64,000 nt of DNA from DASXPG01 sp036493755 (GCA_036493755.1 DASXPG010000028.1:1-64000), one strand, 5' to 3'. Positions 18,150 through 27,365 are shown, counted from the stretch's first letter. Notes: a model not told the origin generated them from the letters alone. Translations and numbers: made by a program.

Positions 18150-19060
18150 CGCCAGGGCCGCTCCAGCGGATTTTGCGCCCAGTAGCCCAGGTCCTGTCTC
18201 GGCACGCCGAAGTGCTCCTCGGCCACATGCACCACGCGCTCCGGCTCGCGGCGCCCGCCGGTTTCGAGCGCCAGCCGCCGCATCCGCTTGGCCGCGTTGA
18301 GGGCGTCGTGCCCCGACGGATCCGACCGGCGCGCCAGCGCGGTGTCGCCTTTGATCAGCAGGTCCATCACGTAGTCGAAGCTCACCGCCATGTGCCGCTC
18401 CACCACGGTGTCTTCGAGTCCCCAACGGCTCGCCTCGGCCGCTATCTGCACCACACGATTCCAGCTCGCCAGGTCGCCCAGCTGCACCATGCCGCGGAAC
18501 AGCCGCCGGTTGGTGCGGAGGCTGAAGATCGTCGGCGAGAGGATGCGGTCGAGGTGCGCGTCGTTTTCGCGATGGTCGAACTGGATCACTTCATACGCGC
18601 GGCGGCCGTAGGTCTCGCCGATGTACATGTCGAAGCGCGCTTCCCAGTACGAGTGCCCCAGCGCCTTGGTGCTCGAGGTCACGACGAGCTGGCGCGGCAC
18701 ATAGTGGTTGTGCGCGACCACGTCGGCGGCGAGGTGCGCCAGGTAGCCGAGGCCGAAGGCGCGCAACCGCTCGCTGCCGGCGAGGTCGTAGATCTCCTGG
18801 CCGACGTGCCACGAGTGGCTGTGCCGTCCGACCGGGACGTACTTCTTGGCGAACGAGGTGTCGGCGGCGATGGAGCCGTACAGAAAATCGACCGGGTAGG
18901 CCCGCAGCAGCTCGGCGACGGAACCGGGAAGGAGCGGGATGTTGGCGAGGACCGACTGGCCGAGGAAAATGTGCGTGCCCGGCGACCATGCCCACGCGTG
19001 GGATGGATGCAACACGATCAGCAGCGTAACGACGGCGGCGATGACCAGCGTCCGTCGCAC
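18146..19060 (-). CDS. Exported zinc-dependent phospholipase C-like protein
   Basis: 304 residues, GTG start. Signal peptide MRRTLVIAAVVTLLIVLHPS ends HAWA, and cleavage there would leave Trp as first residue (WSPGTHIFLG), the arrangement in which bacterial zinc phospholipase C uses its N-terminal Trp as metal ligand. Further likely His/Asp ligands are in GRHSHSWHVGQEIYD and LAHLAADVVAHNHYVP. The family includes phospholipases and uncharacterised relatives, so the substrate is unknown. It overlaps the convergent gatB by 4 bp and lies 8 bp downstream of the DUF948-like gene, a likely two-gene operon. Confidence 0.82.
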   Translation of the reverse strand: MRRTLVIAAVVTLLIVLHPSHAWAWSPGTHIFLGQSVLANIPLLPGSVAELLRAYPVDFLYGSIAADTSFAKKYVPVGRHSHSWHVGQEIYDLAGSERLRAFGLGYLAHLAADVVAHNHYVPRQLVVTSSTKALGHSYWEARFDMYIGETYGRRAYEVIQFDHRENDAHLDRILSPTIFSLRTNRRLFRGMVQLGDLASWNRVVQIAAEASRWGLEDTVVERHMAVSFDYVMDLLIKGDTALARRSDPSGHDALNAAKRMRRLALETGGRREPERVVHVAEEHFGVPRQDLGYWAQNPLERPWR

Positions 19061-19068
19061 CGGGTTCC

Positions 19069-19485
19069 TCAGTCGCCCGCGCCGCGCCGCCGCTGGAAAG
19101 CCCTGCGGGCCACGCCGAGGACGCCGCCCGCCTGGCGCGCCGTGCGCATGAATGCGGCGACTTCGAGCGCGGTGTCCTGCGCTTCCTCCTGGAGCACTTC
19201 GACGAGGGCGTCGAGATCCTGGAGCCGGCCCTCAACGGAATCGATGCCGCGCTGGAGCTTCATCCGCGTCTCGGCGCTGAGCGTGGCGAAGCCTTCGATC
19301 TCGCCTTTGACCCGGCCGGTGATCTGGTGCGCATCGTCGGTGATCTTGTGGAGCTTCTGCTGGAGCCTCTCGAGCTGGCGGTGCGCGGAGAGGACGACGT
19401 AGACCATGGTGCCGCCCAGCGTCGCGCAGCTGAAAGCGATGACGACCAGCGACAATGCAATCGTCGGACCAATCCAGGTCGGCAT
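19069..19485 (-). CDS. DUF948-like membrane-anchored coiled-coil protein
   Basis: 138 residues. Start chosen at 19485, giving MPTWIGPTIALSLVVIAFSC and a single N-terminal membrane helix. The frame stays open for another 490 codons upstream, but that stretch is antisense to murA and has no protein-like character. After the helix comes a long amphipathic alpha-helix (HRQLERLQQKLHKITDDAHQ, TRMKLQRGIDSVEGRLQDLD) like DUF948/methyl-accepting-type helices, then a basic tail. The function of such proteins is unknown. It is divergent from murA. Confidence 0.78.
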   Translation of the reverse strand: MPTWIGPTIALSLVVIAFSCATLGGTMVYVVLSAHRQLERLQQKLHKITDDAHQITGRVKGEIEGFATLSAETRMKLQRGIDSVEGRLQDLDALVEVLQEEAQDTALEVAAFMRTARQAGGVLGVARRAFQRRRGAGD

Positions 19486-19503
19486 GGGTGCAAGGTAATC
19501 GGC

Positions 19504-19532
19504 TTGCTGAGGGCTCCGCCACCGCGTAACGT
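19504..19532 (+). promoter_or_regulatory. Candidate promoter of murA
   Basis: TTGCTG (19504-19509), 17-bp spacer, TAACGT (19527-19532). Predicted transcription start about 19539, one base before the murA ATG, which would again give a nearly leaderless mRNA. Weak match to consensus; inferred. Confidence 0.4.
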
Positions 19533-19539
19533 CCGGCGC

Positions 19540-20817
19540 ATGCCCAGCTTCATCGTCGAAGGCGGCCACCGCCTGCACGGCACCGTGCGCCCCGCCGGCA
19601 ACAAGAATGCGGCGCTGCCGATCCTCGCCGCGACGCTCCTCGCCGATGGTCCGGTGACCATCCATAACGTCCCGCGGATTCGCGATGTGGACGCGATGAT
19701 CGCGCTGATGGCGGCGCAGGGCGTCATCTTCAGCTGGGCCGACGACCACACCCTCATCGCCGACGCGCGGCAGGCGCGCCCCGGCGATCCGGATCCGGCG
19801 CTCTGCGCTTCGATCCGCGCCTCGATCCTCCTGGCCGGGCCGATGCTGGGGCGGTTTGGCCGAGTGCGGCTGCCGCCTCCGGGCGGCGACGTCATCGGCC
19901 GGCGGCGCGTCGATACGCATCTGCTCGCCCTCCAGCGCCTGGGCGCGGAGGTGACGGTCGGCGCGACCTACGACTTCGCGGCGAAGAAGCTCGTCGGGGA
20001 CGACATCTTCCTCGACGAGGCCAGCGTCACCGGCACCGAGAATGCGCTCATGGCCGCGGCCATGGCGAAGGGCCGGACGATCCTTCGTAACGCGGCGAGC
20101 GAGCCGCATGTGCAGGATCTCGCCAACCTGCTGGTGCGGATGGGCGCGCAGATCGAAGGCATCGGCTCCAACACCTTGACCATCGAGGGCGGGCGCCCGC
20201 TGGGCGGCGCCGAATTCGCGATCGGCCCCGATCACATCGAGATCGGCTCCTTCATCGGACTCGCGGCGGTCACCGATTCGGCGATCACCATCGAAGGCGT
20301 GCGCGCGCCCGATCTGCGCGCCACGCTGCTGGGTTTCGAGCGGCTCGGCATCGTGGCGCGGGTCGATGGTGACCGGCTCATCGTCGACAAGGGCCAGCCC
20401 CGCCGGATCAGCGAGGACATGGGCGGCCACGTCCCCAAGCTCGAAGACGCCATCTGGCCGGGCTTCCCGGCGGATCTGATGAGCATCGCGATCGTCACGG
20501 CGACCCAGTGCGCCGGGACGATTCTCTTTTTCGAGAAGCTCTTCGAGTCGCGGCTCTTCTTCGTGGACAAGCTGATCGGCATGGGCGCGCGCATCGTGCT
20601 CTGCGATCCGCATCGCTGCGTCGTCGGCGGGCCCTCGCGGCTGCGCGGCCAGAAGGTCGAGAGCCCCGACATCCGCGCCGGGATGGCGATGCTTCTCGCC
20701 GCGCTGGCGGCCGAAGGAACGAGCACCATCCACAACATCGGACAGATCGAGCGGGGCTACGAGCGAATCCATGAACGGCTCAGTGCGCTCGGAGCCCATA
20801 TTGAACGCAAAGACTAG
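19540..20817 (+). CDS. murA: UDP-N-acetylglucosamine 1-carboxyvinyltransferase, Asp variant
   Basis: 425 residues; the first committed step of peptidoglycan synthesis, adding enolpyruvate from PEP to UDP-GlcNAc. ATG 19540 gives MPSFIVEGGHRLHGTV and the PEP-binding GNKNAALP. The active-site loop reads PGGDVIGRRRVDTH: residue D117 occupies the place of the catalytic Cys (C115 of E. coli MurA) and the following Arg (R120 equivalent) is kept. Family knowledge: natural Cys-to-Asp enzymes, as in mycobacteria and chlamydiae, stay active and are insensitive to fosfomycin. The C terminus IHNIGQIERGYERIHERLSALG is canonical. Confidence 0.95.
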   Translation: MPSFIVEGGHRLHGTVRPAGNKNAALPILAATLLADGPVTIHNVPRIRDVDAMIALMAAQGVIFSWADDHTLIADARQARPGDPDPALCASIRASILLAGPMLGRFGRVRLPPPGGDVIGRRRVDTHLLALQRLGAEVTVGATYDFAAKKLVGDDIFLDEASVTGTENALMAAAMAKGRTILRNAASEPHVQDLANLLVRMGAQIEGIGSNTLTIEGGRPLGGAEFAIGPDHIEIGSFIGLAAVTDSAITIEGVRAPDLRATLLGFERLGIVARVDGDRLIVDKGQPRRISEDMGGHVPKLEDAIWPGFPADLMSIAIVTATQCAGTILFFEKLFESRLFFVDKLIGMGARIVLCDPHRCVVGGPSRLRGQKVESPDIRAGMAMLLAALAAEGTSTIHNIGQIERGYERIHERLSALGAHIERKD

Positions 20818-20832
20818 AACACGGCAAGTGTG

Positions 20833-20859
20833 CAGACGCCACCGACGCCGCAGACGCCG
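20833..20859. repeat. Three-unit 9-bp array before pgeF
   Basis: CAGACGCCA, CCGACGCCG, CAGACGCCG, ending 2 bp before the GTG start of pgeF. It fills most of the murA-pgeF gap, like other border arrays here. Confidence 0.65.
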
Positions 20860-20861
20860 CA

Positions 20862-21584
20862 GTGAAGACAGCAACCGAAGCCGGTGTGTGGGGTGAGCGA
20901 TTCGGGCTGGCTGCCGGAGTCTCGGATCGCTCGAACGGCTCGTTAGGCCTCTCGCTTCCCGAACCCGCCGCAACCGTCATGGCGCGTTTCCGCGCCTTCC
21001 GTGATTCCCTGCGGCCGGGCTTCAGTGCCCTTCAGATCGCGCACCAGGTTCACGGCACGACCATCGCGCGGCATGCGGGCGTCGCCGAGGGATTCCATGT
21101 GCGCGACGACACCGACGGGCACCTCACGGCACAGCGCGGGCTGCTGGTGGCGGTCACGATCGCCGATTGCGTGCCCGTCTACCTCGCCCGTGATGACGGC
21201 AGCGCCATCGCCCTGCTGCACTGCGGCTGGCGCGGCACGGCGGCTGGAATGCTGGAGGCCGGGATTGCTGCGCTGAGCGGTTCTGGCCATGGACTGCCCG
21301 TGTGCCCTTCCGCCCGTCTGTCGGTTTTTCTCGGTGTCTCGATCTGCGGCGACTGCTATGAGGTCGGACCCGAGGTCGTGCAGGCCGTGGAAGGTCGGCC
21401 GGTCACCGGCAAGACCCGCTTCGACCTGCGCGGCGCGCTCCTTCGACGGGCCGAGGCAGCGGGGGTGAAGGAAATCTCCGTCTCGTCGCTCTGCACCGCG
21501 CATCACGGCGAGCGCTTCTTTTCACATCGCGGAAGCAGTGGGGATGGCGGGCGGCAGATCGCCTGGCTCGGGATCCCATCCTGA
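20862..21584 (+). CDS. pgeF: Laccase-domain peptidoglycan editing factor (PgeF/YfiH)
   Basis: 240 residues, GTG start. PgeF/YfiH proteins are purine nucleoside-active, laccase-fold enzymes that also prevent misincorporation of amino acids into peptidoglycan; the murA neighbourhood fits. Metal-site motifs: HQVHGT, TIADCVPVYLA (Cys), LLHCGWRGTAAGM (His), GVSICGDCYEVGPEV and FFSHR near the end. Just downstream of murA and a 9-bp array. The stop TGA overlaps the likely CTG start of the acyltransferase (CTGA). Confidence 0.9.
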   Translation: MKTATEAGVWGERFGLAAGVSDRSNGSLGLSLPEPAATVMARFRAFRDSLRPGFSALQIAHQVHGTTIARHAGVAEGFHVRDDTDGHLTAQRGLLVAVTIADCVPVYLARDDGSAIALLHCGWRGTAAGMLEAGIAALSGSGHGLPVCPSARLSVFLGVSICGDCYEVGPEVVQAVEGRPVTGKTRFDLRGALLRRAEAAGVKEISVSSLCTAHHGERFFSHRGSSGDGGRQIAWLGIPS

Positions 21585-23527
21585 GTCGCAGTACCTCGTT
21601 CCGCCCGGACATCGAGGGCCTGCGAGGCGTCGCGGTATTCATGGTTGTCGCCTACCACTGCGGCATACCCGGCTTCGGCAGCGGCCTCATCGGTGTGGAT
21701 GTGTTCTTTGTCCTCTCGGGCTACCTGATCACCGGACTGCTGGCGGCCGAGGTCGAGCGAGCGGGACGAGTGGAGCTTCTCCAGTTCTATGCGCGCCGGA
21801 TCCGGAGGCTGCTGCCGGCGGCGTCACTTCTGCTGGTGGTGACCATGGCCGCGGCGGCGGTGTTGCAGTCCCCGGCCGAGATGGAAGCGGTGGGACACGC
21901 CGCTCGCGCCACCGCCGTCTACGCCGGCAATTTCTATTTCCGCACTGCCGCCGCCGATTATTTTGCCCGCAGCGAAAGAGTCAATCCGCTCCTCCATACC
22001 TGGACCCTGGGAGTCGAGGAGCAGTTCTACCTCTTCTGGCCGATCCTGGTCATGCTGGGACTACAGGTCTGGCGCTCGCGGCGCGCGCTGCTGACGCTGC
22101 TATTCGGCCTGACGGCGTTGTCGCTCGCGTTCTGCATCCGCACCTCGTCAATCCACGCGTCGGTTGCCTTCTACATGTTGCCTGCCCGGGCGTGGGAGTT
22201 CGGCGTGGGCGGGCTCGCGGCGCTGGCCCAGCCATCGCTCCGGTTTTCCGCCAGGGTCCGCGTCGTCGTCGGTTGGGGTGCGCTGGCGGCGTTGGCGGCA
22301 TCGGCCTGGTTGTTGCCCGCGGTGTCCCACGCCTTCCCTGGCTGGGTCGCGGCCATTCCGGTCCTGGCGACCGCGCTGGCGCTCGTATCGGGAGTGCCCG
22401 AGACGGCCGGGGGTGCAGGGATGATGCTCGGATCGCGGCTGCTGCAGCTGCTGGGACGGCTCTCGTACTCCTGGTACCTGTGGCACTGGCCCTTCCTGGT
22501 GCTCGCGGCCGACATCGTCCTCATCCCGTCCATCTGGCTGAAGTCGGGTGTGGCGCTGGCGGCACTCGGCGTCGCGGCAATCACCCAGCGGCTGGTCGAA
22601 AATCCCATCCGCTCTCACCCCCGTCTCGTCGCCAGCCTGCGCGCCACTTTCGCGATGGCCGCGGTGCTCACGTTCGGCAGCGCCGCCCTGGGCACGGCAC
22701 TCATCCGTCATGCGGCAGCCCGTGGTCGGTTGCCCACACTGGCGGCGATTGCCACCGCTCGCGACGACAGGGGGCGTTTCCCGCGCGATGCGTGCCTGCC
22801 GACCACCGACCATCCTGCCCAGGCCCGTTTCTGCGTACTGGGCGACACGGCTTCGGCCATTTCGCTGGTCCTCTTCGGGGATTCGCACGCCATGCAATGG
22901 TTCAACGCGCTGGATGATGTCGCGCTCCAGCGCCGGTGGAGATTGATCGTCCTGGCCAAACCCGGTTGTCATGCCGCCGGGACGCCCTCGTGGGACGCCG
23001 TCTATGGCGATTGTCTGCGTTGGCGCGAGAATGCGCTGGCGACCATCGATTCGATTCATCCGGAGATGGTGGTCATCGCGAACTCGACCGCACAGCTTCC
23101 ATCGAGGGATATAGCAGGCTTGCGCGCCGCGACCGCCGGAACGCTGCGCCGGATTGCTGCGCACTCGCGCGTCATGCTGATCCGCGACAATCCATTTTTT
23201 TCCTATGACGTGTCGGACTGCCTGGGCCGGCACGGAGGACTGAGTGGCGGCGCCAGTTGTTCGCAGCCTGCGTCCCGGGTGGTACGGCCCGACGTCTTCG
23301 CCGCTGAATCGAGCGCCGCGCGGGATGTGCCCGGCGTCGGGCTGCTGGATCTGACGGGCCGGCTCTGTGCCGGGAATTACTGCTCGGTGGTGCAGGGTGG
23401 CAGAATGGTTTACCGCGACGCGGGGCATCTCACGGCCGGGTTCGCCGAACGCCTCGCCCCGGTTCTCGACTCGGCTCTGACCGCGCTGACAGGGCAGGCA
23501 CGCATGAGCGGGCCGACGCCGCGCTAA
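21581..23527 (+). CDS. OafA/YrhL-type acyltransferase with C-terminal SGNH domain, CTG start
   Basis: 648 residues. Integral membrane acyltransferase-3 domain (about ten helices) that would O-acylate a surface glycan, followed by an SGNH hydrolase-like domain (LVLFGDSHAMQW, and the Asp/His of YRDAGHLTAG). The first ATG in frame (21641) would begin inside the first helix and lose FRPDIEGLRGVAVF, the conserved opening of this family (RPDIDGLRA). No ATG, GTG or TTG lies upstream in frame; the only candidate is CTG 21581, overlapping the pgeF stop as CTGA. The substrate is unknown; cell-wall glycan is suggested by murA and pgeF next to it. Confidence 0.88.
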   Translation: MSRSTSFRPDIEGLRGVAVFMVVAYHCGIPGFGSGLIGVDVFFVLSGYLITGLLAAEVERAGRVELLQFYARRIRRLLPAASLLLVVTMAAAAVLQSPAEMEAVGHAARATAVYAGNFYFRTAAADYFARSERVNPLLHTWTLGVEEQFYLFWPILVMLGLQVWRSRRALLTLLFGLTALSLAFCIRTSSIHASVAFYMLPARAWEFGVGGLAALAQPSLRFSARVRVVVGWGALAALAASAWLLPAVSHAFPGWVAAIPVLATALALVSGVPETAGGAGMMLGSRLLQLLGRLSYSWYLWHWPFLVLAADIVLIPSIWLKSGVALAALGVAAITQRLVENPIRSHPRLVASLRATFAMAAVLTFGSAALGTALIRHAAARGRLPTLAAIATARDDRGRFPRDACLPTTDHPAQARFCVLGDTASAISLVLFGDSHAMQWFNALDDVALQRRWRLIVLAKPGCHAAGTPSWDAVYGDCLRWRENALATIDSIHPEMVVIANSTAQLPSRDIAGLRAATAGTLRRIAAHSRVMLIRDNPFFSYDVSDCLGRHGGLSGGASCSQPASRVVRPDVFAAESSAARDVPGVGLLDLTGRLCAGNYCSVVQGGRMVYRDAGHLTAGFAERLAPVLDSALTALTGQARMSGPTPR

Positions 23528-23579
23528 GAGAGGCGGCGCCGGAGTCGCGCATCGCCGGACGCCTGCATACATTCGCCGC

Positions 23580-25307
23580 GTGCGCTATCCGGTATTTCTG
23601 ATTCCTCTCCTCACCGCCGCGCGTCTTGCTGCCCAGTGCCCCGACGGCTCGCCGCCACCCTGTAATCGCGCGCGCCCTCGGCCCGCGGCCCCGGTGCTCA
23701 GCGTCGCCATCCTCGATTTCCAGAATCTCTCCCACGATACCAGCGACGCTTATCTCGCCGACGGTGTCGCGGAAGAGGTTGCCGAGCGGCTGGTCCGGGT
23801 GCAACGTCTCACCGTGGTGTCCCGGACGGCCGTCGAGCGCCTGCCCAACGCGTCCACCATGCCCACCTCGGACCTTGGTCGGGCGCTGAACGTGTCCTTC
23901 CTGGTGACCGGTTCGGTGCGCCGGGCCGGGGGCCGCGTGCGGGTGGGTGTCGCGCTGCTGCGCGCTGCGACCGGGGTGCAGGGATGGGCCGACCAATACG
24001 ATCGCGACCAGGGCGACCTGCTCGAGATGCAGGACGAGATCGCGTCGAGCGTGGCAAGCGAAATCACCGGGCGCCTGCTGCCCGCCGAGTCGCACGCGCT
24101 GGAGCGCCGGCCCGCACCGAACCCGGGGGCATACGACGCCTATCTCAAGGGTCTTGCGGTTCTCAAGGTGCACCCGGTCGCCGGACACAGCGAGGCGCTG
24201 CCGTGGTTCGCTCGCGCCGTCAGCCTCGATTCGTCGTTCGCCGACGCCTGGGGGATGATCGGGCTCTGCGACGCGCTGATTCACGACCTCACCGCTCCCG
24301 CCACCGATACGGTGATCATCCAGGGCCGGGCCGCGGCCGATCGTGCCATCACGCTCGCCCCCGAAGGCAGCATCGGACACGTGGCGCTCGGCTTCGTGCT
24401 GTACCGCGCCGGGTACGACTATGCCGGAGCCGAACGCGAGTTTCGGCTGGCGATCGCGCATGATCCCAACAGCCGGGATGCCTACAGCGGGCTGGCGACG
24501 ATCTACAAGCGACAGGGGCGCTGGGAAGAGTCGATTGCCGCGCGGATGCGTGCCATCACGCTGGACCCGCTCGATCCCGCCCAACCCGGCGAAATGGCGG
24601 TCGTCATGCAATACCGGCATCGCTGGGCGGAGACGCAGGCATGGATGGAGCGAGTCGAGCTGCTGGCGCCGGGGGAGTCGCTCACGGTTCGCTATTTCAG
24701 GATTGCTGATCTGCTCCTGGAGGGTCGCCTCGACTCGATCCAGGCAGAAATCTCACGCCACCCGTCGTCCGACGCGCTCATCTACGGGCCCATTGTTGCC
24801 GTGAACCTGCTCGACACCGCCCGGATTCGCGCCGCGGTGCACGGCGCGCGAGTCGAAGGCGACCCTGTGTATCAATACCTTAACATGCAGGACATCGCGC
24901 AGCTCGCGGGCCTGCGTGACCTGCATCGGGAGATGGTCGATTCGCTCCGAGCCGCGCTCGCTCGCGCCCCGGCGGCGGATACTTCGACCAACTCCGTCGA
25001 AGGGGCGCTTCACATGGCCTTTGTGCTGGCCGCCTTCGGCGACAGCGCGGCAGCCGGGCGACTCCTCGCGCGGGCCGAGGCCGGGCTGGGTGCCCTGAAC
25101 GACGTCCTCCGGCGGGGCGATGCGGAAGAGAACATCACCGAGCTGCTGATGCGCCTGGGTCGCACGTCCGAGGTCCTCGAGCGGCTGCCGCGCCAGCTCT
25201 CCGGAACCGGACCGCTGACTGCCGCGGTGCTGCGCATCGACCCGGTTTACAAGCCCCTCTGGGACGACTCGCGCTTCGAGGCCATCCTGGCGGCGCACCC
25301 CAATTGA
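23580..25307 (+). CDS. Exported TolB-like/TPR protein (paralogue 1)
   Basis: 575 residues, GTG start. Signal peptide RYPVFLIPLLTAARLAAQ, then a short Cys-containing motif CPDGSPPPC shared with the next gene. Next is a TolB-N/FlgO-like domain (about 40-170: VAILDFQNLSHDTSDAYLAD, GRALNVSFLVTGSVRRAGG, GWADQYDRDQGDLLEMQDEI), then TPR-like helical repeats (AVSLDSSFADAWGMIGL, FRLAIAHDPNSRDAYSGLAT). The same TolB/TPR unit forms the C terminus of the kinase at 56914; here no kinase is attached and the protein is exported. A TACATT box at 23568-23573 suggests a leaderless start. Confidence 0.8.
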   Translation: MRYPVFLIPLLTAARLAAQCPDGSPPPCNRARPRPAAPVLSVAILDFQNLSHDTSDAYLADGVAEEVAERLVRVQRLTVVSRTAVERLPNASTMPTSDLGRALNVSFLVTGSVRRAGGRVRVGVALLRAATGVQGWADQYDRDQGDLLEMQDEIASSVASEITGRLLPAESHALERRPAPNPGAYDAYLKGLAVLKVHPVAGHSEALPWFARAVSLDSSFADAWGMIGLCDALIHDLTAPATDTVIIQGRAAADRAITLAPEGSIGHVALGFVLYRAGYDYAGAEREFRLAIAHDPNSRDAYSGLATIYKRQGRWEESIAARMRAITLDPLDPAQPGEMAVVMQYRHRWAETQAWMERVELLAPGESLTVRYFRIADLLLEGRLDSIQAEISRHPSSDALIYGPIVAVNLLDTARIRAAVHGARVEGDPVYQYLNMQDIAQLAGLRDLHREMVDSLRAALARAPAADTSTNSVEGALHMAFVLAAFGDSAAAGRLLARAEAGLGALNDVLRRGDAEENITELLMRLGRTSEVLERLPRQLSGTGPLTAAVLRIDPVYKPLWDDSRFEAILAAHPN

Positions 25308-26860
25308 TGCATCTGTCCGGTCGATCGATCGTGGCGCTCATCGCCTTGCTGGCCGGCGCGCGTTCGTTGCGCGCCCAGTGCCCCGATGGCACGCCGCCAC
25401 CGTGCACCCGCGCCGCGCCCCGCGCGACGGCTCCGAGCGGCAACAGCGTCGCGGTCCTGGCATTCGAGAATCTCAGCCGTGATACCGGCGATGCCTACAT
25501 CGCCGAAGGATTGACCGAAGAGATCACGGCCCGCCTGGGACAGGTAAATCGGCTCGCCGTCACCTCGCGCACTTCGGTGCGCCGGCTGCGCAACGCGGCC
25601 GACTTGCAGACGCCGGAACTGGGCCGCGCGTTGAATGCCGTCTACCTCCTGAACGGCAGCGTGCGCCACGCCGGCGAGCGGCTGCGGGTGACGGTCGAGC
25701 TGGTCCGCGCGACGTCGGGCGCGCGCGTCTGGGGCGACCAGTTCGATCGCAACACCGGCGATTTGTTGACCATTGAAGAAGATATCGCCCGCGCCGTGGC
25801 GACCGACATCGCCGGACAGTTGCTGCCGGCCGAGCGAGTCACCCTGGCCGCGCGGCCGACGCAGAGCACCGAGGCATACGACCACTACCTTCGCGGGCTC
25901 CGTGCCTTGCGATCATTCAGCCCCGCGACGCTGGGAACGGCGGTGCAGGAGAACGAGGCGGCGTTGCGCCTGGATTCCGCGTTTGCGAGTGCGCGGGGCA
26001 ATCTGTCGCTGGCCTATGCGCTTTCGCTCAACTGGGGATACGCCCTGCCGGGTATTGCCTTCCAGCAGCTGCTGCCGTTGGCAATGCGGGAATCGGGGCG
26101 TGCGCTGCGCGACAGCCCGAACTCGGCGCAGGCGTGGCTTGCACGCGGCGTCCTGTTGATATTTCTTCGGCCACGAACCTTCGACGGTGCGGAGGAGGCG
26201 ATCCGGCACGCCCTCAGCCTCGACCCGGACAACGCCCAGATCTACCAGTGGCTCGCGCTGCTCAGGCGGCGGCTCGGCGACTTCGAGCACTCGCGGCAGT
26301 ACTATGCTCGGTGTAGCGATCTGGACCCCAGCCAGGTCATCTGCGTCGCCGACCGAGGTTTCCTCGCCTACCAGCTTCGCCAGTACGAGGAGGCTCGGCG
26401 ATGGTATGACAGCGCGCTGGTGATCGACACGGTCGCGTGGCAGAACTTCCTGTTCGCCGCACGCGCCTCCTGGGGCGCGGGGGACAGCGCGGGCGCGCTG
26501 AGGCAGGCGCGGCTTGGCGCGGTACGCAGCGGCGGCCAGCTCATCGCGCTCGCCACCCTGGCGCAACTGGAGGGACTCACCGGAGCGGTCGGCGCGGGGC
26601 ACGCGATGATCGATACCATCGCCACGCGGCTGGAAGCACTCGACAGCGTCAGCGTGCGCGACGGATACGAAGCGGCGCTGGCGCTGATCGGCACCGGGCA
26701 GAACGAGCGCGCGCTCGCGCTGCTCGCGAAGACCCGGCCGGTCGGGGCGTGGCTCTGGACCTACCTGGTGTTTCCGGGATTCGATCCGGTGAGAAACGAC
26801 CCGCGCTTCCAGCGAATCTTCGCCGAGGCGCGTCCGCCTAACGCACCAACTCTGCCCTGA
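25307..26860 (+). CDS. Exported TolB-like/TPR protein (paralogue 2)
   Basis: 517 residues. ATG 25307 shares one base with the upstream stop (TGATG); a TTG at 25304 is less likely. Clear tandem duplicate of the previous gene: signal segment VALIALLAGARSLRAQ, motif CPDGTPPPC, TolB-like domain (VAVLAFENLSRDTGDAYIAE, GRALNAVYLLNGSVRHAGER, WGDQFDRNTGDLLTIEEDI) and TPR repeats (ALSLDPDNAQIYQWLALLRR). The two copies have diverged strongly in the repeat region. Likely periplasmic protein-protein interaction modules; no ligand can be named. Confidence 0.8.
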   Translation: MHLSGRSIVALIALLAGARSLRAQCPDGTPPPCTRAAPRATAPSGNSVAVLAFENLSRDTGDAYIAEGLTEEITARLGQVNRLAVTSRTSVRRLRNAADLQTPELGRALNAVYLLNGSVRHAGERLRVTVELVRATSGARVWGDQFDRNTGDLLTIEEDIARAVATDIAGQLLPAERVTLAARPTQSTEAYDHYLRGLRALRSFSPATLGTAVQENEAALRLDSAFASARGNLSLAYALSLNWGYALPGIAFQQLLPLAMRESGRALRDSPNSAQAWLARGVLLIFLRPRTFDGAEEAIRHALSLDPDNAQIYQWLALLRRRLGDFEHSRQYYARCSDLDPSQVICVADRGFLAYQLRQYEEARRWYDSALVIDTVAWQNFLFAARASWGAGDSAGALRQARLGAVRSGGQLIALATLAQLEGLTGAVGAGHAMIDTIATRLEALDSVSVRDGYEAALALIGTGQNERALALLAKTRPVGAWLWTYLVFPGFDPVRNDPRFQRIFAEARPPNAPTLP

Positions 26861-26866
26861 GCGGTT

Positions 26867-27262
26867 CTAGCGCGTCGTCAGGACGATCGCGCCGCCCAGA
26901 TTGTCGAGTCCCAGCTCACCCTGCGCTTCCGACGGCGACAGATAGCGGATTCCCGTCAGGCCGCTGAGGTTCATCTGCGACAGCACGGTCAGCGTCCCCA
27001 TCAGATGAATGTCCATATAGACATTGGGCTGGACCGGAAAGCCGTTCACGTTGTTGAGTGAGCGCAGCCACTCGGGATGAACGCGCTGGATGAGATCGTA
27101 GACGTTGCCCGTCCCCTGAGCCATCGCCTCCTGGATCTCGATGATGCTGATGCGGTTGCGCTGGGGCGCACCCGGCGTGGGACCGGAGCCAGGGTGGTGG
27201 CCGGCGCAGCCCGCACCGAGGGCGAGAGTGACGATCGCAAGTTGTTTGATCAGGACGCGCAT
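26867..27262 (-). CDS. Lipoprotein with a TonB-receptor-plug-like C terminus
   Basis: 131 residues. Start at 27262 gives MRVLIKQLAIVTLALGAG with lipobox LGAGC. A CTCC/GGAGC-rich stretch upstream on the minus strand supplies a ribosome binding site. The C-terminal half, VYMDIHLMGTLTVLSQMNL followed by IRYLSPSEAQGELG and GGAIVLTTR, resembles the plug-like motif found in many small Gemmatimonadota and Bacteroidota proteins and in TonB-dependent receptors, but there is no barrel. Role unknown. Divergent from the rimP operon. Confidence 0.72.
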   Translation of the reverse strand: MRVLIKQLAIVTLALGAGCAGHHPGSGPTPGAPQRNRISIIEIQEAMAQGTGNVYDLIQRVHPEWLRSLNNVNGFPVQPNVYMDIHLMGTLTVLSQMNLSGLTGIRYLSPSEAQGELGLDNLGGAIVLTTR

Positions 27263-27365
27263 AACGAGAAGCTCCGGCAGGAGGATCCGGTCCAAAGATA
27301 CACGCCTGTGCCCGGGGTGTTTCGCTGAGGTAGCATGGGCCCGGGACCTCCGCGCCGGGCGACGC

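Noticed and set aside
19069..20973. A 634-codon minus frame for the DUF948-like gene
   Set aside because: The part upstream of 19485 is antisense to murA; the gene proper starts with a membrane helix at 19485.
21641..23527. ATG 21641 as the acyltransferase start
   Set aside because: It would remove the conserved FRPDIEGLRG block and half of the first membrane helix.
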